This document shows, one piece after another, positions 9,165 to 20,091 of a stretch of DNA of 64,000 bases. This stretch comes from Cryptomeria japonica (taxonomy: Eukaryota > Streptophyta > Pinopsida > Cupressales > Cupressaceae). Made by a program: the position numbers and the translations under genes. The stretch spans positions 64,354,614-64,418,613 of the forward strand of contig NC_081408.1 in assembly GCF_030272615.1 (NCBI RefSeq), given 5' to 3'. The notes under the pieces were generated by a model, which saw only the letters and a list, made by a program, of their open reading frames with translations, did not search any database and had not been told where the DNA came from. The stretch's first letter is position 1; each line of letters begins with the position of its first letter.

Positions 9165-11592
9165 ATGTCTTACAAGAGGGAAATTCCAAGGCTAAACAGA
9201 AATAACTTTTCAGCATGGCAAGGTCTCATGAGACTCCATTTGGCTTCCATTGGAGATACAGGATTGACACATCTTGACACAGAATATGTGACACCCCACT
9301 GGTACACTAACTGTTGCTGATATTGCTGCAAAGAAGACTCATAACACCATGATGATAGACATTGCATCTGCCCTAAGCTATGAAGAGTTTGATGATGTCA
9401 AAGATTGCAAAACTGCATTTGAAATGTGGAACAAGCTGAAAGATATCTATGGTGGTGATGACAATGTGAGAAGAGCCAAAGCAGAAAGCTTGAGAGGACA
9501 GTTTGATCAATTAAAAATGAGTGAGGATGAAAATATTGCAAAATATGTTGAAAGAGTCAAAGCCAGTGTCAGTGCAATCAAAGCTTCTGGAGGTGATATC
9601 TCAGAGGAAACAGTCATAAGCAAAGTTCTCAGAATATTACTACCCATTTATGCAATCAGAGTTTCTGCAATTCAGGAAAGAAGATGTGAAGCAAATCACA
9701 AGATAAATTTAGAGGCCATAGTTGGAAGATTAACTGCATTTGAGTTAGACAACTATGACAACTATGTTCCAGCTTCCAAAAACATGGAATCAGCATTTGA
9801 AGCTAAGGTTTCACTCAAGGAGAAAGGCAAAAAGAAAAAGGAATCTTGGTCAGAAAGTGAAGATGAATCAGAACCAAGTTCAGACAGTGATCTTGAAATA
9901 ATTGAAGCTCTTCTAGCAAAGAAATATTCCAAAGGCAGAGGAAAATACAGAGGCAAAGTTCCTCTAATCTGTTTTTCATGTGATGAAGTCGGTCATATTG
10001 CTGCTAGATGCCCAAACAAGCAAAGCAAAGATGAGAAGAAAGATCACAAATGGAATGGCAAAAAGGACTACAAATCATTCAAAGGTAAGAAAACATGCTT
10101 TATGGCTAAGGATTCTGATAATAGTGAAGATGAAATTGTTTATATTACTATAAGAGATGATTCTGATAATGATGAGGAAGATAAGATGACACTTATTTCT
10201 CATATAAGAAAAAATGATACTTGGATCATAGACAGTGGTTGCTCTCATCATATGACTGGTGATAAAACCAAGTTTGAACATCTGATAGACTATGAAGGAG
10301 GTAGTGTAAGGTTTGGTAATAATGAACCTTGCTACATAAAAGGAAGAGGTAGAATCCCTATAACCAAAGAACTTGTATTTGATGATGCCTACTGGATTGA
10401 AGGTCTCAATCACAACTTGATGAGTGTGGCACAGCTACTTAATAGTGGACTCAAGGTGGAATTCACGCATGGAAAGGCCAAACTGCTAAATAATCAAGGA
10501 AAGCTGATTGCATCAGGCACTCAAACAAAAGGTAATTTGTTCCGACTTGAAACAAGTGAAAATTCATGTTTTATTGCTCAAGTTGAAGAAAGTTGGTTAT
10601 GGCACAAAAGGTTATGTCATGTAAATTTTGATAACCTAGTGAAAATAAGTAAATTCAGAAAAGTAAGAGGTATTCCAGATATAAAGAAATCTGAGGTCGG
10701 TCTATGTAAGAATTGTCAAATTGGAAAAATGGGAAAGACTAGTTTCAAAAGTAAAAACTATCAATCTGAAGATATATTAGAAATTGTGCATACTGATTTA
10801 TGTGGACCCATAGGAACTGAAAGTTATACTGGAAAAAAGTTCTTCATTCTTTTTGTTGATGATTACTCGAGAATGATGACTGTCATGTATTTAAGGAACA
10901 AATCAGAAGCATTTAAAAAGTTCAAATGGTATTTGGCTAGAGTAGAAAAAGAAACAGGTAAAAGACTTAAATGTCTAAGGTCAGACAGAGGTGGTGAATT
11001 TATCTCTCATGAATTCAATAACTTTTGCATTGAAAGAGGAATCAAAAGACAAGTATCAGCCCCTAGAACTCCTGAGCAAAATGGAATAGCTGAAAGAAGG
11101 AACAGATCTATCATGGATTGTGCAAGAACCTTAATGATTGAAAAGAATATTGCTATCAAATACTGGAAGGAAGCTATCAGCACTGCTGTTCATACCTTGA
11201 ACCGAGTACAGCTGAAGAAGGACTCATTCAAAACCCCCTATGAATTATGGTATGGTTACAAACCTAATGTAAGTTACCTAAAAGTATTTGGAAGTAAATG
11301 TTACATTTTGAAAGAATCTAGAAAAGGAAAATTTGATGTGAAAGGTGATGAAGGTATATTCCTCGGATATTCTTGCAAGAGTAAAGCATATAGATGTTTG
11401 AACTTGTCTACTCATAAAGTTATAGAAAGTGCACATGTGACAGTTGATGAGTTTGCAGAAAGACCTAAAGAAGAAAGCAAAAGAGAACCAGAAGATTATA
11501 GAAGATTTGTGTCTATTGAACCTGATACAATACCAGATACATCTGCAAATCAGGAATCTTCTACTCCTGAGTCATCAGTAACCGAGTTATAG
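9165..11592 (+). pseudogene. C1 gag-protease-integrase
   Basis: The ATG at 9165 opens gag; a one-base frameshift near 9300 (a run of four C) moves the frame, which then stays open from 9349 to the TAG at 11590. In order: the copia gag helical region; a zinc knuckle CFSCDEVGHIAARC (CX2CX4HX4C) near 9970-10010; the aspartic protease WIIDSGCSHHMTG near 10220-10258; the integrase HHCC domain (WHKRLCH, CKNCQ) near 10600-10720; and the integrase core with HTDLCGP, LRSDRGGEF and QNGIAERRNRS, so all three catalytic acids (D, D, E) are present. After integrase the sequence becomes a Thr/Glu-Pro linker. Apart from the frameshift and the stop this part looks functional. Confidence 0.92.
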
Positions 11593-13353
11593 AAAGAGCA
11601 AACCGAGCCAGTATCTACCGAGTCTGAAGAAACCGAGCCAATATTTACCGAGCCGGACCAAGAGGACAATGATGAAATTCATTCTAAAGGCAAGAAACCT
11701 GTATTAGCTGAGTATGTCAGACGACATCACTCAGCAGATCAGATCATTGGAGACAAATCTGAAGGAACCATGACAAGAGATAAGTTGAAAAGTACTTGTT
11801 TACTTGCTGATTTTGAACCTAGAAATGTCAAAGATGCATTGGGAAATGATAGTTGGACAAAGGCTATGAAAGAAGAGATAGAACAGATAGAGAAAAACAA
11901 GACATGGACTCTTGTACCCAGACCTAAGGATAAAAATGTCATTGGAACTAAGTGGGTATTCAGAAATAAACTGAATGAAGATGGCAAAGTTTCAAGAAAT
12001 AAAGCAAGACTAGTATGCAAAGGATATGCTCAACAAGAAGGAATAGACTATGGAGAAACTTTTGCTCCTGTTGCAAGATTGGAAGGAGTCAGAACCTTAC
12101 TTGCATATGCCGCCTACAAAGGATTCAAAGTTTATCAGATGGATGTTAAATCTGCATTTCTTAATGGTATATTGGATGAAGAGGTTTATATTGAACAACC
12201 TGAAGGTTTTGTTGATCCACAAAAGAAGGACATGGTCTGCAAATTACATAAAGCATTGTATGGTCTGAAACAAGCCCCTAGAGCATGGTATGAAAGATTG
12301 CATAACTATCTTATTCAGATTGGATTTCAAAGAACTAATGATAATAGTAGCTTGTATATCAAGGAAGGATCAGATAACAAAATTGTCTTAGCAGAAATAT
12401 TTGTAGATGATACTATTTTCACAGGAAATGATGATCTTTGCAAAGAATTTTCAGTACAAATGAATAAGGAATTTGAAATGTCTATGTTTGGTGAGATCAA
12501 ATTCTTTGTTGGTCTTCAAATTCAACAGAACAAAAATGGTATCTACATTACACAATCAAAATACATCAAGGAGATACTGAAAAAGTTCGGTATGGTAGAT
12601 TGTAAACCAGTTGGAACTCCTATGTGTACTGGATTGAAGCTTACCAAGGAAGATGAATCACAAGAAGTAGATCAAACACTGTATAGATCTATGATTGGAA
12701 AGCTGCAGTATGTTGTTCATACTAGGCCAGATATTGCTCTTGCAGTTGGTATTGTTGCAAGATTCTCAGCAAAGCCAAGAGAAAGTCACATGACGACAAT
12801 CAAAAGAATAATGAGATATTTGAAAGGAACTGAAGAGTATGGATTATGGTACAAATTTGGAGGAAATTTTGATTTGAAAGTATTTACTGATGCTGATTGG
12901 GCAGGAAACATTGAAGACAGAAAAAGTACAAGCAGAGGAGCATTCTTTCTAGGAAAGAGATTGGTTTCCTAGACAAGCAAAAAGCAGAACTGTATATCCC
13001 AATCTACAGCAGAAGCAGAATATGTTGCTGCAGCAGTAAATTGTTCAAATGTTGTTTGGTTTAAACAACTATTGGCAGGCATGAAAATGGAAATCAAAGA
13101 ACCAATTGTTATGTTCTGTGATAATACAAGTGCAATTGACATGTCCAAGAATCCAGTAATGCATCCCAAAACCAAGCACATTGCAATAAAATAACATTTT
13201 GTCTGAGAATTGGTGCAGGACAAGGAGATCAGATTGGAATATATTCACACAAAGGAACAAATTGCTGACATATTCACAAAACCATTGGCTAAGGATGCAT
13301 TCTTGTATCTAAGAGGTAAGTTAGGGGTCACTCCCCTATCTGAAATTCACTAA
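11593..13353 (+). pseudogene. C1 reverse transcriptase and RNase H
   Basis: It continues in the same frame after the TAG at 11590. Reverse transcriptase motifs include [26 protein letters not shown] and the active site FVDD near 12401. RNase H keeps the catalytic acids in DADWAG, TAEAEYVA and CDNTSAID. Further stops are TAG at 12970 (in a place where Trp is expected), TAA at 13192 and TGA at 13204 (Arg expected). The natural end is TAA at 13351. Four point changes and one frameshift would account for loss of the whole polyprotein. Confidence 0.9.
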
Positions 13354-13497
13354 AGAAAAGTTTTAGTGATGCATCAACTCATCCTAAGTGAAAAATCTAC
13401 TAGTTGATGCAGTATAATCAGGAAAATATTGCATATGAATCAGTACAAAAGGTACATTATAACTCAGATAAAGTCTTACTGTCTTTGGCATGTGTTG

Positions 13498-13763
13498 TCA
13501 AAGAGGGAGAGTTACTGTCATATCCTACTAAAATTTAAAAGAAAGTTCATTAAGATAAAGAGGGAGAGTTGTTTGATAAAGAGGGAGAGTTTTACCGTCC
13601 AAAGATGAAGTTACTTCACAGAGGGAGATTATTGAAAGGAGGAGTGTTCTCTATCCAAAGGGAAAGTTATGTTGTCATGTTGCTGTCATAAAAGAAAAGA
13701 TCTGTTTTCAAATTTCATTCTGCTATGACATGTTGTGTTGCCATCAATGTTAAAGAGGGAGAT
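13498..13763 (+). other. C1 3' untranslated region with repeated polypurine tracts
   Basis: The purine block aaagagggaga or a close variant occurs near 13500, 13557, 13578, 13620, 13657 and finally at 13752-13763, directly before the 3' LTR. Only the last is positioned to prime plus-strand DNA synthesis; the others look like extra copies. Confidence 0.75.
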
Positions 13764-14979
13764 TGTTGGATACAATTGTTTAATTATGTATTGTCTTTGA
13801 TGTTACACAAGTGTCATATCAGTCTACCGAGTTCAGAATGTTCGGCAAAGCAGTTAGACAGAGTCTACCGAGTTCAGAATGTTCGGCAAAGCAGTTAGAC
13901 AGAGTCTACCAAGTTTAGAATGTTCGGCAAAGCAGTTAGACAGAGTCTACCGAGTTCAGAATGTTCGGCAAAGCAGTTAGACAGAGTCTATCGAGTTCAG
14001 ACGGTAAGAGAAGCAAGTTATAGAGTCTACCTAGCACTCCAGTATGCTATACCGAGTTCACAGTCTTTACCGAGTTAAGTCGGTCTTCGAAGAATATGTG
14101 AAGGAAAGTCAGTCTATACTGAGTTCGCAGTACTTACCGAGTTCAGTTGGTTACCGAAGAATCAGCAGTGTTCACCGAGCATCAGTGAAATGTTTATGCA
14201 GCCGACCGAAGCAATATTTATTTATTGAAATTTGTATATGTAGCCGACCTATGTAATATTCATCTTAACTTGTAATTGGGCCGACTTGGTAACCTGAATG
14301 GTATATATGAGAGATCAAGTTGCGATTTCAAAGTGTGGTGAAGTATGAAAAGTATGGAAATGTGAAGGACCAGAAATGTGCGAATTCTGATGAAGGATCA
14401 GTGATATCCTTGAGGTGCAGAAAAGATATATGTGATCAGTAAGGATCTATTGGCACAGAACAGAGATCTGTATCAGCAAGATAAGTTGTATTTAATTCAG
14501 ATCACTTCATTGTTGCTTTCTAACCATTGTAGCAGTGATACCGAAATCTCTTAACAGAGTTGGTCTAACAACCATTTTGTAAATCCTCTGACAAGGTGAC
14601 AATTCGGTTGAATTGTTCTTAAGACCTTTCACGAGGCCACTCCTAGCAGGGTGATCAAATCCTCTAACAGGATCACACCTAACAGTGTGTTTTGTAACCT
14701 TTAACAGGGTTGGCTCCTAACAGGGCTCACTTCAGAAGAGTGAAAATCAGTAACTAGTTACATTGGTGGTTTTCCCAAAATTGGGTTTCCACGTTATATC
14801 TAGTGTTACTTGTGTTCATGTTACTTGTTTTATGCATGTTAATGTTTAATAAACACTGATAAGTTAATTTACCGAGTTTCAGCAGTTTATATTTAAGACA
14901 TCTAAGGGACTTATGGATTTATTTTTGTGATAACTGATTCACCCCTCCCCTCTCAATTACTCCATCCATATTTCCAACA
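13764..14979 (+). repeat. C1 3' LTR
   Basis: It is 1216 bp, the same length as the 5' LTR and about 98% identical by eye, ending CCAACA directly before the second GATAG. It carries the 41-bp array from 13823 and the same three GCCGAC motifs. Confidence 0.95.
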
Positions 14980-14984
14980 GATAG
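14980..14984. repeat. Target site duplication of C1, right (GATAG)
   Basis: Second copy of the 5-bp duplication; the G1 gag frame resumes here. Confidence 0.95.
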
Positions 14985-15968
14985 ACCCTCTAGATTACAT
15001 GATATGCCATATAATACCAATTGGAAGGATGGTAAACTCCAAATTGAGAAGCCCAAAATTACCCAAAGTCAAGACACACCGGATCCTTTGAAAGGGAAAA
15101 CTATTCACAATATAGAAAATACTAATTGGTGTATTGCTTGTGATGGACCACATTCTCCTCATCAGTGTGTAGTGGCTCAAGCTCTTGAAGAATCTATGAG
15201 ACCAGAAACAGAGCTTGACATTAATATGTTTGAAACCATCATAGAAAGTGATGAGGAATCCATGCAAAGTGAAAACAGTGATGTGCTGGATAGTGAAAAG
15301 CTAGTGCAAGGACAGTTAGCCTTAGGTTGGCATCCTACATTGAATATGGTAACAATTGAAGATGAGGAGGTTCATCTTAGGAGGCCTAGTGAGGAAGAAG
15401 TTAGAAATCTCACTAAGGCTGCAATTGCCAAAGCAAAACATAACTATAATCTGAGAAGCACTAAGAGAGACATTGATCAGGGTGAGCCAGGTTCTATGTT
15501 TGTAAAGGAAGTTACAAAAATGGGGGTATCAAGTAGCGCTACTACTGTTCCTTGGTCGGTCAAGAAAAGGGGGAACAAGTTAAGGATGTACATAAAGGAA
15601 AAGATGATAAAAATGTTGGTGATGTACAAGGAGCAGAGACAGTGAAAAGGGCAAGTCAATTCAAAACAGAAAAGGTTAGGGTTAATACTAAAAAATGCAA
15701 TAGTTCTACATTTGACATGGCCCAAGCTTTAACTCAAATGAAGGTCATTGTTCCATTAGTAGAATTACTAAGGATTAAAGAACATAAGGATGCAGCTTTG
15801 TCTTTATTCTCTAGTATATTTGATAGTGACACAGTATTACCCACTGATTTAGCTAAAGTTGGAAAGGATCAAGAGTTCCAAACCCCAGAGGTTTATGTTG
15901 GAACCATTATCACTCAGGAGCCTTCTCAGGTAGATCCCTTCTATGTTACCTTGTTAGTCAATAACTAG
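14985..15968 (+). pseudogene. G1 gag C-terminus and gag-protease linker
   Basis: The frame of 6037-7878 continues here. A finger-like segment WCIACDGPHSPHQC (CX2CX3HX4C) near 15130-15172 is a slightly shortened version of the gag zinc knuckle and would bind RNA. An acidic linker follows. A single-base frameshift near 15553 moves reading into the frame that then holds all the way to 19946. A TAG at 15966 precedes the protease. Confidence 0.75.
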
Positions 15969-16439
15969 TTGATTAAAAACTGCATGATAGATTCAGGAGC
16001 CGCTGCTAATGTAATGCCCTATGGTGTTATGAAATAATTAGGGTTATCAGTAACCACTGTGTATGGGAAATGCTATGCCATGGATAATAGAGAAGTACTT
16101 GTGATAGGTACAATGAAAGATGTAGAAGTAAAAATAGTAGCATTCCTTGAAGCTACTTACAAAATGGATGTTATTGTTACTGACACTAAACCCCACTATG
16201 GTATGTTACTTTCTAGGCAGTGGACAGCAGCAGTAGGGGGAAATGTTCAACTGGACTTATGTTATGCTACCATTCCTATTTGCGGAAATCAGGTCAAATT
16301 ATACAGAGAGCCACGAGCTCCTAGGGTAATTGAAAATGTAGACCCTAGTATGCTTAATTGTATGATCGATGTAGATTTAGATAACTTTAGACTTCAACCA
16401 ATTTCACCTCAATTAAAGAATACTGACCCTATTGTGGTT

Positions 16440-16860
16440 GAGCTACAAGCACAACAGTATGGGTTGTGGCAGATGTATTTTGATGGAGCTTGCTCCAAAG
16501 AAGGATCTGGAGCAGGGGTTCTTTTTGTGTCCCCGTCAGGTATCACTTTTAAATACTCATTTTTATTGGCATTCTAGTGCACAAATAATACTGCAGAGTA
16601 TGAAGCCCTATTACTAGGACTTGAGGTTGCAAAAAGGCATGGAATCCAACTGTTGAAAGTAATGGGGGATTCAGAATCGGTTGTTTCTCAAGTGAGATCT
16701 AAATATGCATCCAAGAATGATAGATTAAAGTAGTATAAGCATGCTGTTTAGGATGTTATTGAGCATTTTGATGCATTTTCTATTAATTGGATAGAGCAAG
16801 CAAAAAATATTATGGCAGATTTCCTAGATAATGTTGCTTTGAAAAATAATGATGCAACGT
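16440..16860 (+). pseudogene. G1 second RNase H (archaeal-type), upstream of RT
   Basis: The segment has MYFDGACSKEGSGAG, then NNTAEYEALLLGLE, then MGDSESVVSQ and finally ADFLDNVA. These supply the four acidic catalytic positions (D, E, D, D) of the plant-type RNase H known as aRNH in Tat elements. Three TAG stops (16575, 16731, 16749) interrupt it, but no catalytic position is lost by substitution. It would remove the RNA strand of RNA-DNA hybrids and probably replaces the degenerate gypsy RNase H downstream. Confidence 0.82.
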
Positions 16861-17189
16861 TAACCGGTATTTCCACTATGGAAATAAAATTTAGGCCTGC
16901 TATTCCTGATAATGTGTACAATTGGCAAGTTTTTGCTGATGATGAAGACATTCTTAGGTTTATCCAATGTGTTGATGATTATGATGGACAAAAGATTGAT
17001 TGTAATGCATTGGTGGAAGTGGTAGACAACAGGGAGACAGTGTTTGGAAATGATGTGGTCTAGTTGGAAACCAATGAAATACCTAAAGGGTTGGTGGAGC
17101 TAGAGAGCATGTTTAGTTATAATGATAGTCATTTACATCAGCAGTCTACAACCAAGTTGGAAGAGTTAGAGGAGGTAAACCTGGGGACA

Positions 17190-18500
17190 GAATCATCTCC
17201 TAAGTTGGTATATATTGGAAAGAAACTACCCCCTCATGTCAGGACTAACCTTATTAATTTATTGAAAAGGTATAAGCATGTCTTTGCTTGGTCTTATGAA
17301 GACCTAAAGGTGTATAGACAAGATCTTTTTCAGCATGAAGTTCCTTTACTTCCAGATGCTAAGCCTTTCAGATAGAAACAAAGGCCTATCAATCCCTTGT
17401 TAGAAACTAAAATGCAACAAGAGTTGACTAAATTGAGAGAAGGGGGGATTATCAAACCCATAAGGCATTCTTCATGGGTCTCCAATTTGGTCCCAGTGAG
17501 GAAGAAGAATGGAGACATCAGATTGTGTGTAGATTTTAGGAATCTAAATGTTGCTTCCTTGAAAGATAACTACTCATCCCCAAATATGGAAGCCATGCTA
17601 CAAAGAGTGACGGGATGTGATCTTTTATCCATGATGGATGGTTTCTCAGGGTTTAATCAAGTGTTGGTAAAGGAGTCTGAATAGTTTAAGACAACTTTCA
17701 CTACTCCATGGGGAACTTATGTATATGTGAGAATGCCATTTGGATTAAAAAATGGAGCTACATTTCAGAGAGCTATGGATGTAGCTTTCAAAGAATTCAT
17801 AAACATCATCATGGTGGTTTATCAAGATGATCTAACTTGTTTCTCTAAGAAAGCTGATGATCATTGTGGACATCTAGAGAAGGTGTTCAATAAAGCCTTG
17901 GAATTTGGTGTATCACTAAATCCCAAGAAATGTCATTTTGGGGTCATTGAGGGGAAGCTACTGGGACACATAGTTTCTAAGGAGGGGGTAAGAATAGACC
18001 CTGAGAGAATTGAAGCAATCAATAAGGTGTCTGAACCTAAAAATGTGAAAGGTATCCAATCCTTTTTAGGTAAAGTAAATTTTGTCAGGAGATTCATTGC
18101 AAACTTCATAGAGATAGTGAAGCCTATCATCAAATTGCTTAAGAAGGATACAAAATTTTATTGGGATCAAGAAGCTTCAAAAGATTTTGCTGAGATGAAG
18201 AAGGCAATCCAGGAGGCACCAGTGTTGAAATCTTCTGATTATAGTAAGCCTTTTTCTCTGTTTTCTTTTGCTTCATATCATATGTGGGCTATAGTATTAC
18301 TACAAAAGGACAATGAAGGATATGAACATCCCATAGCCTTCTACAGTAAGTCTTTGCAGGCGGTAGAATTAAAATATGAAACCATGGAGAAACAAGCTTA
18401 TGCCTTAGTTAAAGCTGTTAAGGCTTTTAGGCCATATTTAGTGAATGCAAATATCATTGCCTATGTCCCACATGCTGCAGTTAAAGATATTTTGTCTCAG
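17190..18500 (+). pseudogene. G1 reverse transcriptase with degenerate gypsy RNase H
   Basis: Motifs in order: PHVRTNLINLLKRYKHVFAW, the GGIIKPIRHSSWVSNLVPV fingers motif, RLCVDFRNLN, FTTPWGTY, RMPFGLKNGATFQRAMD and the active site VVYQDDLTCFS (YQDD). After the connection domain, the gypsy RNase H has SFAS where TDAS is usual and YVPHAAVK where a Tyr-Thr-Asp-His type motif is usual. Two catalytic Asp are therefore missing, while the Glu of EKQAYALV remains. TAG stops lie at 17373 and 17682. Confidence 0.85.
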
Positions 18501-18849
18501 TCTGAGGTTACTGGGAAGAGATGCAGATGGATTAATAGAATTCAGGAATTCAACTTGGAGATAAAAATCACCAAATTGGTGAGAGGTTTAGGCTTGGCTA
18601 AGCTCATGACTGGGTCGAATCTCATGAATGTAGAAATACACAATGTTGAGGTTAGAGATGATTTGGTCACCAGTATTGAGAGGCAACCCTGGTACACAGA
18701 GATAATCCAAATTTTGAGAGGTGATACACTCCCAGAAGAAATGACATACAATCAGAAAAGAAATCTGAAACTCAAGTCCCAAAAATATGTGCTCATTCAG
18801 GGTGATCTTTTCTGGAGGAAAAGAGATGGAGAGTTACTAATGTGTTTGG

Positions 18850-19946
18850 ATGAATTTCAAGCTAAACAGGTGTTGACTGAAATGCATGATGGAGTATGTG
18901 TAGGTCACTATTCTGCTAAGACTACTACTGGTAAGATAATATGGGATGGGTATTATTGGCCCACCTTATTTAAAGATACCCATGCATATGTTTGGAGATG
19001 TGACCCATGTCAGAGATTCTCATCCAAGCTCAAGTATGAAGGAGCCTTACCCCTAAATCCTGTCTCTATAGAAGCTCCTTTTGTCCAGTGGGGCATTGAT
19101 TTTATTGGAGAAATTGTTGAGAAGTCAGGGAGAGGTCATGGATGGATCATAGTGGCCACTGATTGTTTCACCAAATGGATAGAAGCCATCCCTACAAGAA
19201 GAGCTACTAGTAAAGTTGTCATTGATTTCCTGATGGATAATATTGTAACTAGATTTGGAACACCTACTAAATTGGTGATGGATAATGCCATGTGTTTCAG
19301 ATCAAAAGAATTTATAGGCTTTTGTACTAGTCATGGTATACTCATGTCATACTCTTCACCTTATCACCCTCAGGGGAATGGACAAGCAGAATCCAACAAT
19401 AAAAGCTTGTTGAATATCATCAAGAAAATCCTGGAAGAGAATAAAAGATCTTGGGATCAAAAGTTAAAGTTAGCTCTGTGGGCAGATAGAATAACAGTTA
19501 AGAAATCCATTGGAATGTCACCTTTTGAATTAATCTATGGTGCCCAAGCCAAATTGCCAGTAAATAACCTTCTTCTAGTGTATAAGTTTTTGCAAAATGA
19601 GGACATGTAGGTATCTGAACCAATGGAAAACAGAATGATCCAAATTGTAGAAATGGAGGAGCTTAGGACTTCTGCCCATAAGAAAAATCAGAAGATCCAG
19701 TTGCAGTCAAAGTATCTTTTTGATAAAAGGACATCATTAAGGAAGTTTCAAATTGATGACATGGTTCTTCAATGGAATGCAAAAGGATAGGATAAGGGAA
19801 AGCACAAGAAATTTGAATCACTATGGATTGGCCCTTTTGTGGTTTGTGACTTAAATGGTAAGGATTCATATTTCTTGAAGAATATGGATGATGAAATGCA
19901 GGAATTTCCAGTGCATTGACAATTCCTGAAGCATTATTTCTCTTAA
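18850..19946 (+). pseudogene. G1 integrase
   Basis: A zinc-binding region (HDGVCVGHYSAKT, then RCDPCQRFSS) is followed by a core with WGIDFIGE, LVMDNAMCF and GNGQAESNNKS, giving the D, D, E triad. The C-terminal GPF/Y-type module is seen in SLWIGPFVV. Stops: TAG 19608, TAG 19788, TGA 19917. The enzyme would insert the cDNA. Confidence 0.85.
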
Positions 19947-20091
19947 TGTCCATGCACGGTAGGTCCTTTGTTTGTACATATTTTGTTCCTTTCCTGCCTT
20001 TCTATTTTGGTCTATGTTTTGGTCTGTTTCTCCAGAGTTTCTGAGTTTTCTTGTGTTGACCTTGTGATCAACCATCCCCAGTCAGAGCCGT
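19947..20091 (+). other. G1 short 3' untranslated region
   Basis: There are 145 bases between the pol stop and the 3' LTR. No convincing polypurine tract is visible; the bases before the LTR are gtcagagccgt, so the plus-strand primer is unclear. Confidence 0.5.

Larger units (their letters stand above)
7887..14979 (+). mobile_element. C1: young Ty1/copia retrotransposon inside G1 gag
   Basis: It is a full-length element of 7093 bp with two 1216-bp LTRs, perfect GATAG target duplications, an initiator tRNA-Met primer site, the copia gene order gag-protease-integrase-reverse transcriptase-RNase H, and a polypurine tract before the 3' LTR. By eye the LTRs differ at about 24 positions (about 2%), nearly all transitions and without indels, which makes this the youngest clearly dated element in the window. 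One frameshift and four in-frame stops break the polyprotein. Confidence 0.95.
15552..19946 (+). pseudogene. pol: G1 pol polyprotein (one frame, amber-interrupted)
   Basis: About 4.4 kb reads in one frame without any frameshift. Domain order: protease (MIDSGAAANVMPYG near 15985), plant 'archaeal-type' RNase H (about 16440-16860), reverse transcriptase (about 17190-18160), gypsy-type RNase H remnant (about 18190-18500), integrase (about 18850-19900). In-frame stops are TAG at 15966, 16575, 16731, 16749, 17061, 17373, 17682, 19608 and 19788, TAA at 16035 and TGA at 19917; the terminal stop is TAA at 19944. Most TAGs fall where alignment to related elements would lead one to expect Gln. The order with the extra RNase H before reverse transcriptase differs from G2 in this window. 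Confidence 0.85.

Noticed and set aside
6037-19946. Reassigned genetic code with TAG as Gln
   Set aside because: CAG codons remain common in the same frames, C1 and others show ordinary stops, and plants use the standard code; CHG decay is simpler. Kept only as an alternative in the amber finding.
19940-20091. Polypurine tract of G1
   Set aside because: No purine run of convincing length adjoins the 3' LTR.
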